Under the pieces are notes generated by a model that saw only the letters and a program-made list of their open reading frames with translations, had not been told where the DNA came from and made no database searches. From Tubiluchus corallicola (lineage: Eukaryota; Priapulida; Priapulimorpha; Priapulimorphida; Tubiluchidae): a stretch of DNA of 64,000 nucleotides. The position numbers and the translations under genes were made by a program. Shown here one piece after another: positions 11,966 through 24,100 of the stretch; position 1 is the stretch's first letter, and each line of letters opens with the position of its first letter. Where the stretch lies: the NCBI GenBank assembly GCA_030141605.1, contig JAQGDQ010000004.1:1118001-1182000 (forward strand), read 5' to 3'.

Positions 11966-14319
11966 ATGCAAATTATGAAACCAAAAAACGAAAAATAATT
12001 TTATTACAAGTAGATAAATTTCTTGTGTGGCTTGAAATTATATTTTACAGTTGTGGATCATTGTATCCTGAGAATGGTTTAAGAAGCAAATGTAAAGTGA
12101 AGCCATACTGTAAAAATAATGTTAAACTGACATACAATTTGGGGTAAGAAGTAGCAAAAAAATTGAAAATTCTGTGTACTGTGTAATCAAACAAAAGTGT
12201 TTAATTTAGTGCCTAACCAGTTATATAATCACAACAATTCATTTGAACACAACTTTCAAATATTTGTTAAGTACATTCAGTTTGATCAGTATAATATGTG
12301 ATAACATTAGCTTCGAGTAAGACTTTAAGATGCTGTAAATATATATGTATCTATATAAAGACTTTATAAATGAATTTTGATAAGAATTATGCGTTCTATC
12401 GTTTTATTGGGAAATACTGTGCAAATTTTTTGGACAATAAAAATATGCTATTATTGCAGGTTAAAGAAATTTACAAGCTTATTATATTAATAGTGATTTT
12501 ATAGTAAAAAAATAAATATGATAAAAATAAATACAGTGTAACCCAATAATTGCATAATTGAATCAGTGTAGGTTGTTTGGTCAGTATAGCCTGTGCTTAA
12601 AGTGTGCCGGGTCTGTCTAGGTCACAGACCCGGAACCGAAAATTGTAGACCCAGCACCTAAAGAGAAACTAATTTCTCGCCGGCTCCCTCACCATTTTAT
12701 TGGCTATAAGCTTATCCATAACACAAAAACATGTGATACATAAAACCTTCTAGCAGTATTACTAAAAATTTTGTCTGTTATTGAACTGCACTGTACAGAC
12801 AAAAGCAAAACAAACAGTTACTTAAAAACGCACCACAACAGTTATAGCTCTATGCATTATTTTTGTCTCTGCGCTGTCACATCACAACTGTTCGAAGAAT
12901 TGTGTTTGTTGCACGTGTTCATTTTTGTTGGAAATGAAAGGACACAGGCACAACTCATCACTGGATTTTTCCGTTACCAACAGAATACATAATTATAGAA
13001 ATTATCATAATGCAATTATGACTGAAAGTACTATCAACTTACCATAATTACCAAAAAAGGTTTGTCAATTATGAGGGTGTAGCCAATAAGTGAACCTGTG
13101 ATGAAAGTGATCAGGGCGTATTTCCCAATGACTAACCAGGCTGTAGACTAGTGTGCCAAAATTTAATGGTGGCTCAGTATTAAAAAATTCTATTCTCCTG
13201 TATACTAATGTGTATCCTTTCATATCCACATACCGCCTGCGGGTCTATATAAGAGCCATATAATGTTTATAATATATGTATAAAACCCTACACCACAAAC
13301 AGTTGTGCAGCCTCCTTACATATAACCTGTACGAATATATATGTAATTAACAAAAACAAGAATAAGAGTATTTAGGTAGTAGTACTACTAATATACCATA
13401 ATAATAGTTTACTGGGCTTCGTATACAGACAATCGCAAACAGAATTGAACTATCAGCCTAGAGCATTATAATTTTTTGATGCGACCCTGAAAATGATGGG
13501 TAAAGCAGATAGACTGTGAATTAAAAGAAAAAAATAGATGAGTTTTTAAATGAAAATAATTAAAATTTTTGTGTTTGAAGATCATGAAAATATGATGTAG
13601 TTGACTCACAAGAAAAGGATTGGTCACAAAAGAAAATGATATTGATTAGATGATTCAAAGGACCTAGATGGATGGTTTGACAGTGGTTAAATGAGCAGAG
13701 AAAGAAAGTGTTGCTTTTGAATAAAGACCTAAATTTTGTATCCTTTAGTTGAAAAACTGCTGAAATACTGCTTGCTGAAGTGCCATTTTTTTTATTAACT
13801 TTCCGACCATTGATTTACTCAAAATGCCTAAAAACTATGAAAATCCTTGGTTTACAGGGCTCGACCCCAGATCACAATGGACGAGCTTACTGCACTGCCC
13901 CAGACCATGACTACCTGTTTTTTACTCTGTTCGCCATGAGACCCCTTACCTAAATATGTGCACTTTAAGCACTGAGTATAACTGTTTTTTGTAGGGCATG
14001 CCTCAAAAGTGTAGTTATTAGTTTTTACTTCCTGAAAAACTTGCAACAAATTAGAATGATTTAAAAATGTTTTAATACAGATTAAACAGTATCAAAAGCT
14101 TGGCGAGTTATATAGCACGGCGGACAATTGGGCCATGTGAAACTCTATTTTCCAAATGTGGAGAGAAGTACCGGATTTCATCTGGCCCAGCAACACACTT
14201 GATATTTTGATAAAATAATTTGACTAGAAAATAATACTGCAACATATGAAATGCAGAAAATTGAAAATTGAATTTTAAGGATCATTGTATCAATTCCAGA
14301 CAAAAAATTAAAAAAATTC
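11966..14319. other. Intergenic, acetyltransferase to sulfatase
   Basis: AT-rich DNA with no supported gene. At 12536 it contains a motif TACAGTGTAACCCAATAATT, which recurs in related form near 3222, and a small G/C-rich hairpin-prone stretch at 12605-12650. A segment at 13856 begins CAGGGCTCGACCC, like the end of a hAT element, but no matching opposite end was found. Confidence 0.4.
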
Positions 14320-14407
14320 TCCTACTTCGGCCAGTGGCTTACTCGACGCCCAACAACGTAGTTAACAACAATGTTGGGCGCCGAGTAATCCGCCAACCGA
14401 AATAGGA
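14320..14407. mobile_element. 88-bp palindromic MITE-like foldback
   Basis: The left arm, 14320-14355, starts TCCTACTTCGGCCAGTGG and runs through TTACTCGACGCCCAACA. The right arm, 14372-14407, read on the opposite strand, is TCCTATTTCGGTTGGCGG and then ATTACTCGGCGCCCAACA. The two ~36-base arms flank a ~16-base spacer. The left arm is repeated once more at 15090-15124. The C+G content is far above the neighbourhood. The family is not recognised. Confidence 0.65.
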
Positions 14408-14415
14408 CGATTGGC

Positions 14416-15043
14416 GTACATGGACTAGCCCAAGTAGGAAGCGTCGTACATGGGCTGCCCAAGTAGGACACTAGAAACAGGTCGCGAATTGAGTTGTTAA
14501 GCGTAGTGGCACCGTCCGTTGTCCTTGTTTATGGAATAACAATAATTAAAAACGTCAATATACGTCAAATAATTTATTATACATCTGATAAAATAAAATA
14601 ATTTTATTCTGAGCTAGAAGAATTAATATTTGCCAATAATAATCTTCTTTGAAGTGAAATAAGCATGCTTTTTAGGCGATCCAACATTTGTTTAAGGTAT
14701 ATCATTTTTATTTTGTCTTGCTTCACAGATAGGTGATCGTTTTCACTCCCTCTTGGACAAATAATTGTTTTCTACTAAGTAAATGGGTTAGCAAGTTATG
14801 TGCCCTACATAGTTTCTCTCTTTAAAGCATTAGATATTTAGTTTAATGTTACGATGATATTAATGGAGCCAATAATAATGATAATATTGTTGTAAAAAAC
14901 TATGTTTGTAAATTGTCAAGGACCATCCATCATTATTATAAAGTTACTTTTTTCTAAAACAAATTTATTTTTATGTTTTTGTATGTCATAATGCTCGCTT
15001 CTCGACAGAAATCGCTAGTGTCCTACTTTGGCTGTCCATGTAC
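14416..15043. mobile_element. Non-autonomous DNA element with ~29-bp inverted repeats
   Basis: The left arm, 14446-14474, begins GTACATGGGCTGCCCAAG; the right arm, 15015-15043, ends GGCTGTCCATGTAC. The arms match at about 26 of 29 positions when one is reverse complemented. A further tandem relative of the left arm, GTACATGGACTAGCCC, lies at 14416-14439. The interior is AT-rich and shows no transposase. The element ends just before the sulfatase start codon. Confidence 0.6.
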
Positions 15044-15196
15044 ATCACTGCTTTTCCGCAAATTTAGCACATGCGTTTTGCCGGACGTGTCCTACTTCGG
15101 CTAGTGGGTTACTCGGCGCCCGAAAAATTCAAGTTCGTTTATGCTTTCGAGTTAACTGTGCAAGACGATTTAAATATAGAGTAGTCACGGATGTAA

Positions 15197-18100
15197 ATGG
15201 CAACAGAAATGTGGCAGAAAATCTTGCTTTTTGCAATTTTGTTGGGATTTTTGTTAACGTTAACTTTAGTTTTTACATGTATGAAATATTACATTTTCTT
15301 GTTCTATCCCTTTTCGTGGTCGAAACTTTCGCACTTGGTAGATAATTTGCAGCCACCAAATATAATTTTTATCGTAGCTGATGATCTAGGTTAGTATCAG
15401 AGAAGTACTTATTATTATTTGCCTTGGCTGCAGTTAACGAATTAGGGTATCTAAATCAAATTTATTTGTTTCAAAGTCATCATGTTACATCTGTGAATCG
15501 TATCTAATTAACTCGCCAGTTAACTGTGCTTCAGCTGTGCAGGGCCAGTGCTAGGAAGTGCAGGGTCCAGTTAGTTAATGGGGCCCATTACCCTACAAAA
15601 GCTGAAGATTGATGTTTTATACTTCATGTAGTGCGCCAGCCTCAGTCAAAAAGTGTTGAGGGCTTAAGGCTCCCACATTAGCCACAATTATATACTAAGA
15701 ATTGAAAGCCCATATGAAAGTTTTAATGTTTATTTACAAGTAAAGGTAATTACTGGCATATTCTCTGTGCACACCTATGAAAACAGGCTTTTTTATCCAA
15801 GAAATCTTTCAAAGTCAATAGTTTTCGTAATATATGTCATTTTCTATAGATAGCATTGCCAAATTGTTTAGTCTGTTTTGTGAAATTGTTGAACGTAGGT
15901 ATTTTTTAATCTGCGATGAGGGCAAGGCTGGCAGTACGGTACAGTATGAAAAAAATATTGCGTAAGAGCACTATGGCTTCAATTATGCCAACACTCCCCT
16001 CTCTCACTTTGGTTGCATCCTACTTGTGACGTAGGCATCACTATTTAACTGTTAGCCTCCGCCCAGTCTGTGCTACCCTGTTGTAAGCCAGCTGTAACAT
16101 TACCACCTTGAGCTGATGACTCTGTTGCTATGAAACTTCTTTACTGTTTTCAATAAAATAGTTTATGTTGCATAAATCTGTACAGTTTGATGTTTTCTAT
16201 CAGTAACCTCATATTTCTTTTTTAATCTGTGTTGAGGGAAAGGCTGGCAGTACGGTACAGTACGAAAAAAATATTGTACTTTGTACCTCGAAAAAATACT
16301 GACGGTAATTCCGCACTGTAACCACAAATCGAATCATAACGTACTAGTATGAAAAAATATTGTACCATAATTCCATGCCAAGTGCTTGTAGGATCTAATG
16401 TAAAAAGTAAAATGTAAAAACGATAAGTTTATCAATTATTATGAATTTATGCATACTATAAAAACAGAAATGCTGTTTGTTTAGAAATACTATAAACTGA
16501 AATTTATAGTGGAAAAACAGTAATAGTTACTGTTTTGTAAATCCACTCAAAATAAATAAAGTTTATGTATATAAATGCTGTTTGAACTTCCAGACAACTT
16601 TTTTAGGTTACAAAAGTTACACGAAATTATTTATAAATAATAAATTTATTTTTTGTTTTACTTTTTCTTAATAAATGATTTTGTGGCAGATGCTACAAGT
16701 TATGGTCATTAACTAGATTTTAATGGTTGTCTTAAATTATATTCTCACTAGAGACAAATTTTTAATGATGATTCAAATTTAGCCTCTTGCTTAAAACATT
16801 TGCATCTATACCACACAGTCTGTGCTGGTTAATGTGTTAGCTCAGTATGTGTCGAATTTCTTTCATTGGCAGGACAAATCTTTAACTCATATTATGCACT
16901 CAAGGTATGCAGATTTTTTGAAGCAAGTATGAATGTAAATAAAAATGGTACAGGTAAAAATGGCACGAGGGAAAAAAGAAGCAATTTTTTCTGTAGCAGT
17001 TTTACCCATGCCATTTTAGCCAGCAGTACATTCCTATGCAATTCTCACAAGTAGCAGTCAGAGTAGTGGTGTTATATGAATAGGTGTCAAACGTGGTAAG
17101 CAATATACCCAGTTTGTATACATACAACACTAAAGATAAGGTAAAAAACGACAAATGATAACCGGCGCTTCTAAACAACTTCCCATCTTTGCATCCAAAC
17201 GTTTTGCATCTAGCCGTTTTGTTTGCGCGTGTTCTGCATTATCTAGGGGAGAGCGATAAGTCCCCACCCATGAGACAAGACAAGTCGTCGGGCTGAGTAG
17301 CTGACCAGTGAAAATGTTACAGGAAGCTGTGTATAATGGTACATAAAAAGTATGATAAAATATGGGAAAGGTACGAAAAAGTACCCCAATTTCGTACCGT
17401 ACCATGCTGTTGAAAAAACACAGTACCGTACTTTTAAGAGTTTTTTTGTACCATATAGGCAGCTTTGGTTGAGGTCTTGAATATCGTTGACAAATTAATA
17501 AAATTAAATTCTAACAACGATCTAACTTATGATAGGGTTCGCCAGTTACCTTTCTTGAAAGGCAAATGGCAATGATAAACTGAAATTACAAAACAAATAA
17601 ATGATCAGCAAAAAGTACATTGGAACATAGATATACGAGGACAGACTGAATGGTTTCACAGCTTTACAGTATCAAGGAACTTCGTGCACAGTAGACACTC
17701 ATTAATTCATCATGGCATTCCTCAGCTGGAGCACATGCGCAGGACACTTTTTGGCTCGGGGTGCAATTCGAACGAATGTCTAATTGGCTTAAAACTGGCC
17801 CTGCTTCTGTGAAAAAAAGATTATTATTGCTATCCTATATGTAACTATTGAAAATTTATAACTGCAAAAAAACTTAAACAAGTATTGTTACTGAAAGAAA
17901 GCAATGCAAAGTATTTAGGACGAAAACAATAGGCAATTTTAATACTAAGTTATTTTTATTCATAAAGTCATAACGTAATTGCTAACAAGACTCAACAGAG
18001 AGTGTTTGCTACAATCATAAAATGCTTCTTTGTGATGATGGGAGAGGAACCATAGGCAGGATTTTTGAAAGGAAGGGGTCCAAATGTGATAAAGCAGAAA

Positions 18101-21100
18101 GGTGGATGCGGTGCCCGGAGAAAGCCGGGGGTAACTTCCTGGGCCGCTTAGCTGGTTGGGTAAAGTTTCCTGCCTTTTAACCCATTTTTGAGCCTTTTGA
18201 AGCATACTTGGTGATAAAAGTTTAGAAATAATAAGTAAATTTTTTTTGGACGGCAAATCTGTGTTTAAATATGTAGTTATAATAACAGTAATTGCTACTG
18301 TCTTGTGTAACAAATAAGGATAAATGACAAAAATTCTTACACACCAATGCCCTTTTTATTGCCTAATTATTGTTTCTTTTTATTGTCTGCACTATAACTG
18401 TTATTTTTGTCAGATGTCACTTCAGGTTAATTTTATCAGTCCATGAGTTTTAAGTGTTTTGTTGATTGCCAAAATTACAATGACTGCTTGTAAAATTATT
18501 CAGGGAATAAAAGGTCCTAGTGTTTTTAAATGACTATATTATTGCTGTACATTGTTATAGTCTTGTTGTTTTATCTATGAGTTAAAATAAGTTTTTCGTA
18601 ACAAACACTAAAATTTCTGTCTTCGTTGCACTAAGAATGATTATTGTAATTATGGTTTTACTAATTTAGTACTTTGGTCAATTCAAGGCACCTAGCTATT
18701 CATTAATTCCGTTAACTAAACACAGCTATAGCTGTAGCATGAATTTAGCACATACATGAATTAAATTTTTAAGTTATTATATACAGCGTAAACAGGATTG
18801 TTTAATTACTAACGGTCAATCATAGGCTTTAGTGAAACAATTAACACAGCATAACAAATGTTGAGGCAGATCAGAGATGCTAATTATAGCAGAAAATAAG
18901 CACACTGACTCTAGCTTTGCCTCCTCTGTGATACCACATGCAACAGCATTTTCGTACTTTGTTGTATCCCTTCTGATGCCGCTTCTGGGAACAGATGTTA
19001 TCCTGCAGTCAAGACATGATTGTAAACTAGAATTGTCTGCACTCTAGAACATGTTCTACGTTCACAAGCTAATTGTAGATTTTTTTATAGCCAGCCTCTA
19101 CAATTTCTGCACATTTTTGAGCTAAGTAGAACTTGTACTTTGGTTTGTAATTGAATTTTTGTGTCATCTCGTGATACCTAAAGAATTTAAACGATTCTTC
19201 AAAAATTCACCCACAGAGTTACGGTCTGTAAGGAAACTTATTGGGCATGATTTTGACTGTGACTGTAATAACATCATTTCAGAATCAGAATTTTGCACTG
19301 TTAACTATAGTGGAAATTCTCTAATATTTATAACAAATATTGTTATTTTTTATTTACAACTTTTCTTAGTTGCTAAACTACATGTGACACTGAAGTAGGG
19401 AAATTATAATAGAACAGTTAAAACTGTAATCCACTCAATTTGTGTTGCCACTAAAATGACTAATTGTTTTACAGTGTACCTTTACTTCAGTCAGAATCGG
19501 TTCTTAGGGACTAGCACTTGATTGTTTAGGGCAATTTTTTCTTTTGTACGTAACCGCTTATTTGGTACTAAGAAATGCTTACATAATTGGTGTATATATC
19601 TATCTATATATATATATATCCGTCATTACTTTGTTGATGCCCACATGTTGTGCGAATTAACTGAAATAAATTGTTGGAATTCAGTCAACACTGAATATTG
19701 AATATGTCAACATTTAGTAACTGCATGTATTTATGTGTTTCTAGGTTGGAATGATGTCAGTTGGCACAACCCTAGTATGATCACACCAAATTTAGACAAA
19801 CTTGCTCATGGCGGTGTAATACTGAATCAAGCCTATGTTCAGCCTGTTTGTTCTCCGTATGTGAATGTTTCTCTTATTTAGTTATTGCTTTCTTTGTAAG
19901 TGTAGGCCTGTTTTCTAAATTAGGTCTGCATTGAACATTTATTGTGAAGTTTGTGCAGCGTTAGTCTTTCTTTTTTCTTTAATCTTACCATCTTGTGAGA
20001 AACCACTGTAATATGCATTCTTTTAGCTCACACATGCTTAACAAGGGATGGTTATTAGTGGTTACACGGGTAGCAAAAACCAGACTCTGGTACCCTATTC
20101 CTTATACCCGTCGGGTATTCTGTTGTTCAACAGCATTGAAGAAACTGTAGTCTTTTATATTCATAAATAAAAAAAACCACTGGTGCATTTTAACTAATTG
20201 CACTGTTACGTTAACAACAAGCATTCATTTGTTACACCTAGAAAACCTGAACACACGAGCTGTGAGTTGCGAAAGTTAGTGCTTTCCCACACAAGACATT
20301 TGACTGAGTTTTTATCTGCCAGACCTTAATTACTTCATTGCACGCTTTGCCAATGAGTTAGCTACGTTATCTCTAGGTAATACCGCACTGAGCAGTATTA
20401 ATACAGTGTCGGAATTAGGAGAATAAAATAATCTATATTATCCTTCTTGTGTGCTGTTAAACTTAAACAGTTGGTTCATTCATATCTTTGTTAATGGCCT
20501 GAAGTAGGTTTTTTAAAGGTTAATAAATAGTTTCATATGGATAAATACTCTTGGTAAAGAAATCACAGTTTGTTTTTTTGTAAGTTACCCTTATTGCAAA
20601 AATGCTTTTGTCTGCCATCCCTAGGAAATACTAGTGGTTAGCAAGTATTGTGACCAAGCTGTTAGAGGGTAGTTTCAAATAATACCTACATTTCATTGAC
20701 TTCCTGGTATAAACTATATGCTGAAAACTGTAAATATTTTGACATTACTACAAATTCACGTAATACTGTCACTAAGATATTGGAATTTATTACATCAAAG
20801 TGAGGCCTGTGTCACAGTGAGGATGCACGACAAAATTTCTCTAGGAAGAATTCCTTTCGTATTCCTCATGAAATTGGAACACATTGCTTTCTATGGAGCA
20901 TTTGACTTGGATAACTCATAAGAAATTTTCCTCGTTGGAATTCCTCGTGAGCAATTCTGTCACCCGGTAGAAGCTATGTGTCTTCTTCATGAAATATGCC
21001 ACTTGGCAGAAATACTGCATGTTTCTTTTTCATGAGGATTCCTTGTAGAATTTACATCAAAATTTAACTCTTCGCTTTTTTTGTTTAACGAACAACAATT

Positions 21101-24100
21101 AACATGATTCTCATTCAGTATAAAATTATAAAATTTTATCACTCTTTTATTATACATACGATTTTTTTCTTTATTAATGCAACAGCGATGGCTGTAGTCA
21201 TGAAAAGGAAAAATACTGCATGCATGTGTTTGTATTATATACGTACATTCTCAAAATTTATAGGTGGTCAAAATAACAAACACGTGTGACACCACATTGA
21301 CTAACTTTGTTAATTGCACTTTACATATGTCAATTGTGGCCTGCAACTTAATTTAAACATGATTATATAAAATATGAAAGGACAAAAGCAGCTGTCTTTT
21401 ACTTGCTATGGTAGTGCATCTTCAGGAGATAAAAAAGGTTCATGAAGCCGTTTCAAATGACAATTGCACTACAAGTGGACCTTTGCCTGGCAAATTAACT
21501 CTGCTGTTTATGAAAAAATGAATCCAGAATCCAAGGCTTATTTTTGTTTTCTATATTCTAAGATTCATATGTAAATTGTTTATATTTTCCATCTCACAGA
21601 CTTCTGTATAGGCCTACATTTAAAACTGAGCTCACTTATTTTAGGAATGTTAGCCTATGTAAAATGGTACAACAAGATAATTTATTTTAGTTTTAGCCTG
21701 AAGGAATGTTAATATGGTTACTTAGTTATATTTATAAAACTTTTTTAGAGTATATGCTTGGTCAGATACAAGGTCTAATATCAAACCACAAGGTGTTTTC
21801 ATTATTTTGTACTTATTTAATAGCTAATCGTGATATAGCCATGATTTTTACAATTGTTACCATCTCTGTGAAAGCCGAAATGTGAATATTGAAAAATTTA
21901 TTTAAAATTTCATCTTCACACTTTAATTACAAGTTTAGCATAAAATTTTTATATTTACTAGGCATTGACTCAGAGAAAAGAAGTTCATTACCTCAATGTT
22001 AGCAATAGCGTAGTTTAAGGTTGAATGCAGTCCTTAAAAGCTTAAATCTTTTTTGTAAAAAACAAGTCCTGCAGTAAAGCTAATAACTCATCAAAAGTAT
22101 CTAGATGGGATCATTGTAGTGTAATTATAGGGTTTGTTCCGATTGTCTTCTCGCTGTCCATGATGATGAGTATATAGCTATTGTGAGTAAAAAAGCGTGG
22201 TTTTTGTATGAAATTCACTTCCTTGCTGCATTTGTTCTCCCAAAAAATCAGAAGTTCTCTGACATCAATATCGTGTGTGTTATTCCTTGTGTCCTCAGTG
22301 TGGAATGGATCTTCCACTGTGCGTCTATTTCTTCAATAATAATTTTGGTGATGGTTAGTGTGGTCATGCAACTGCTTTGTAATCTTTGTAATGAGAAAAG
22401 CTTTCTACCAATCATAGTAGTTGCCATTGCCCCTTTAATCTTATCCCTATTTTCCAGGTCTCGTACTGCATTCATGAGCGGTTACTTTCCAATTCATGTC
22501 GGTTTACAGGTTGGTAGTTGCAGATTATTCCATTTGTTGATACGCAAAAAATCGTCTTGTCTTGGGAGTATTCGCTTGCAATATAACCTTATAAACAGAT
22601 CTGAAGCTGGACTCATTTTTTGTTTGCATTGTTGTTCATGTAAGAAGTTTTTAGTCGGCTTTTATATTGTGACATCACAATAGAGTAACCTTGTAGTTTA
22701 AATTTTTACTATGTGTAATGAACTAAACTTTTATACATTGATAAGTGAGTTCAAAAACTGTGATTATTTTCACATGCAGAAAGCAGCAGAATTTAAAATA
22801 TGTAATTTGTCGGTGTTGTTTTTTTATGCATAGCATGGTGTAATATGGCCTCTCCAACCTCATGGTCTGCCTCTAAATCTGACCATCCTTCCACAAGAAA
22901 TGAAGAAGCTTGGTTATGCTACACATGCAGTTGGCAAGTAAGACTTGGTTCTGTGTTGCTTAGAGGTGATTGAAATCACAGGTGCTTCAATTGTCTTTCA
23001 GGGCGCATGTACAGCATTGTATAAAATGTGAAGCACATGACAAGAAGCCTGTGTTGGCTAATCAATGTGCTCCTGGGAATGTTTCAATTTTGCTTTAAGG
23101 CATCATTTAACTGCTTTGTTTTAAATTGGCACAACCAGGATAGCCATAAAAAAGCTTCGTCGTTACGTATATCACAATTGGATAGAATCTTTGAAGCTTA
23201 ATTGTGAGCATGTCACCATTTATCAGTTCAGTATTTTAGCTTCAGTACTGTTCTTGTTCTTTAAAGATGCAGACATAAGTAGACCTGTAAAATGCTGTAA
23301 AAGTGCCTACAGTTTTCAAATTTAAACGTTTTTTATGTATGTTGCACTATGTGTGTTTTGTCAACTGTTGATACCGCTGTCATCGTGATTTTGTCAGTGT
23401 GAAGTTACTGCATAAATTGTGTGAAAACTATAATGCAACCCAAAGTTGTTACTGTTATGCAAGTGTTTCTGCTCTAAAGTGTTTTTTCTGAATTTAAGGT
23501 GGCATTTAGGGTTTTGTAATTGGAAGTATACTCCTACTGATCGTGGATTTGATTCTTTCTATGGATTTTTTACTGGAAGTGAAGATTACTGGACGCATGA
23601 TAGAAGTGAGTGTTTTAAATGTAAAACTATGGAAATGAGATTTCATTTTTAGCCAGCCAAGTTTACAAATCATGATTAACTTATCTTTTGTTCTTATAAA
23701 CTGATTCAAATAACTTGACTATCTCGAAAATAATTTCACTCAAGCAATTTAATTTTAGCTGGGAATGTTTCTATCACTTCCCGAGATTCTTTAATAGTTT
23801 TATACTTGGTCATTTGTAACAGAGTTGTGCTGTCTTGTCATATTAATATTTTGTGAGCTTATAACACCACTAACTCATGTTTTTGTAATCCCTTTATACT
23901 TGTTTTATCAGCTTATGAGGGCTGCACAGGACTGGATCTTCGCAACAACAGAGACCCAGTAAGGACGCAAAGTGGCCATTATTCTACAGTAAGTAGAAAC
24001 TTTGATTTTTCTTCCCTGTTAATTGCTGACTGGTTTATTTTATTTTGACTTTACTTATATTTTACAATCATTTTCTTGTTACATTTAACAGATTGTGTAG

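Larger units (their letters stand above)
15540..17803. mobile_element. hAT-like non-autonomous element in sulfatase intron 1
   Basis: The left end starts CAGGGCCAGTGCTAGG at 15540. The right end, 17803 read on the opposite strand, starts CAGGGCCAGTTTTAAG. CAGGGCC-type ends are characteristic of hAT elements. The flanking 8 bases are CAGCTGTG (15532-15539) and CTTCTGTG (17804-17811), identical at 6 of 8 positions, as expected for an aged 8-bp target duplication. No hAT transposase frame is visible in the 2264-bp interior, which carries other repeats. Confidence 0.6.

Noticed and set aside
13856-13930. CAGGGCTCGACC as a hAT end
   Set aside because: No matching inverted end or 8-bp target duplication was found.
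22183-22457. Long plus-strand open frame running into sulfatase exon 3
   Set aside because: Only the part after 22458 ([10 protein letters not shown]) is coding. The upstream part is intron read-through with no family resemblance, and it is bounded by a good TTTTCCAG acceptor.
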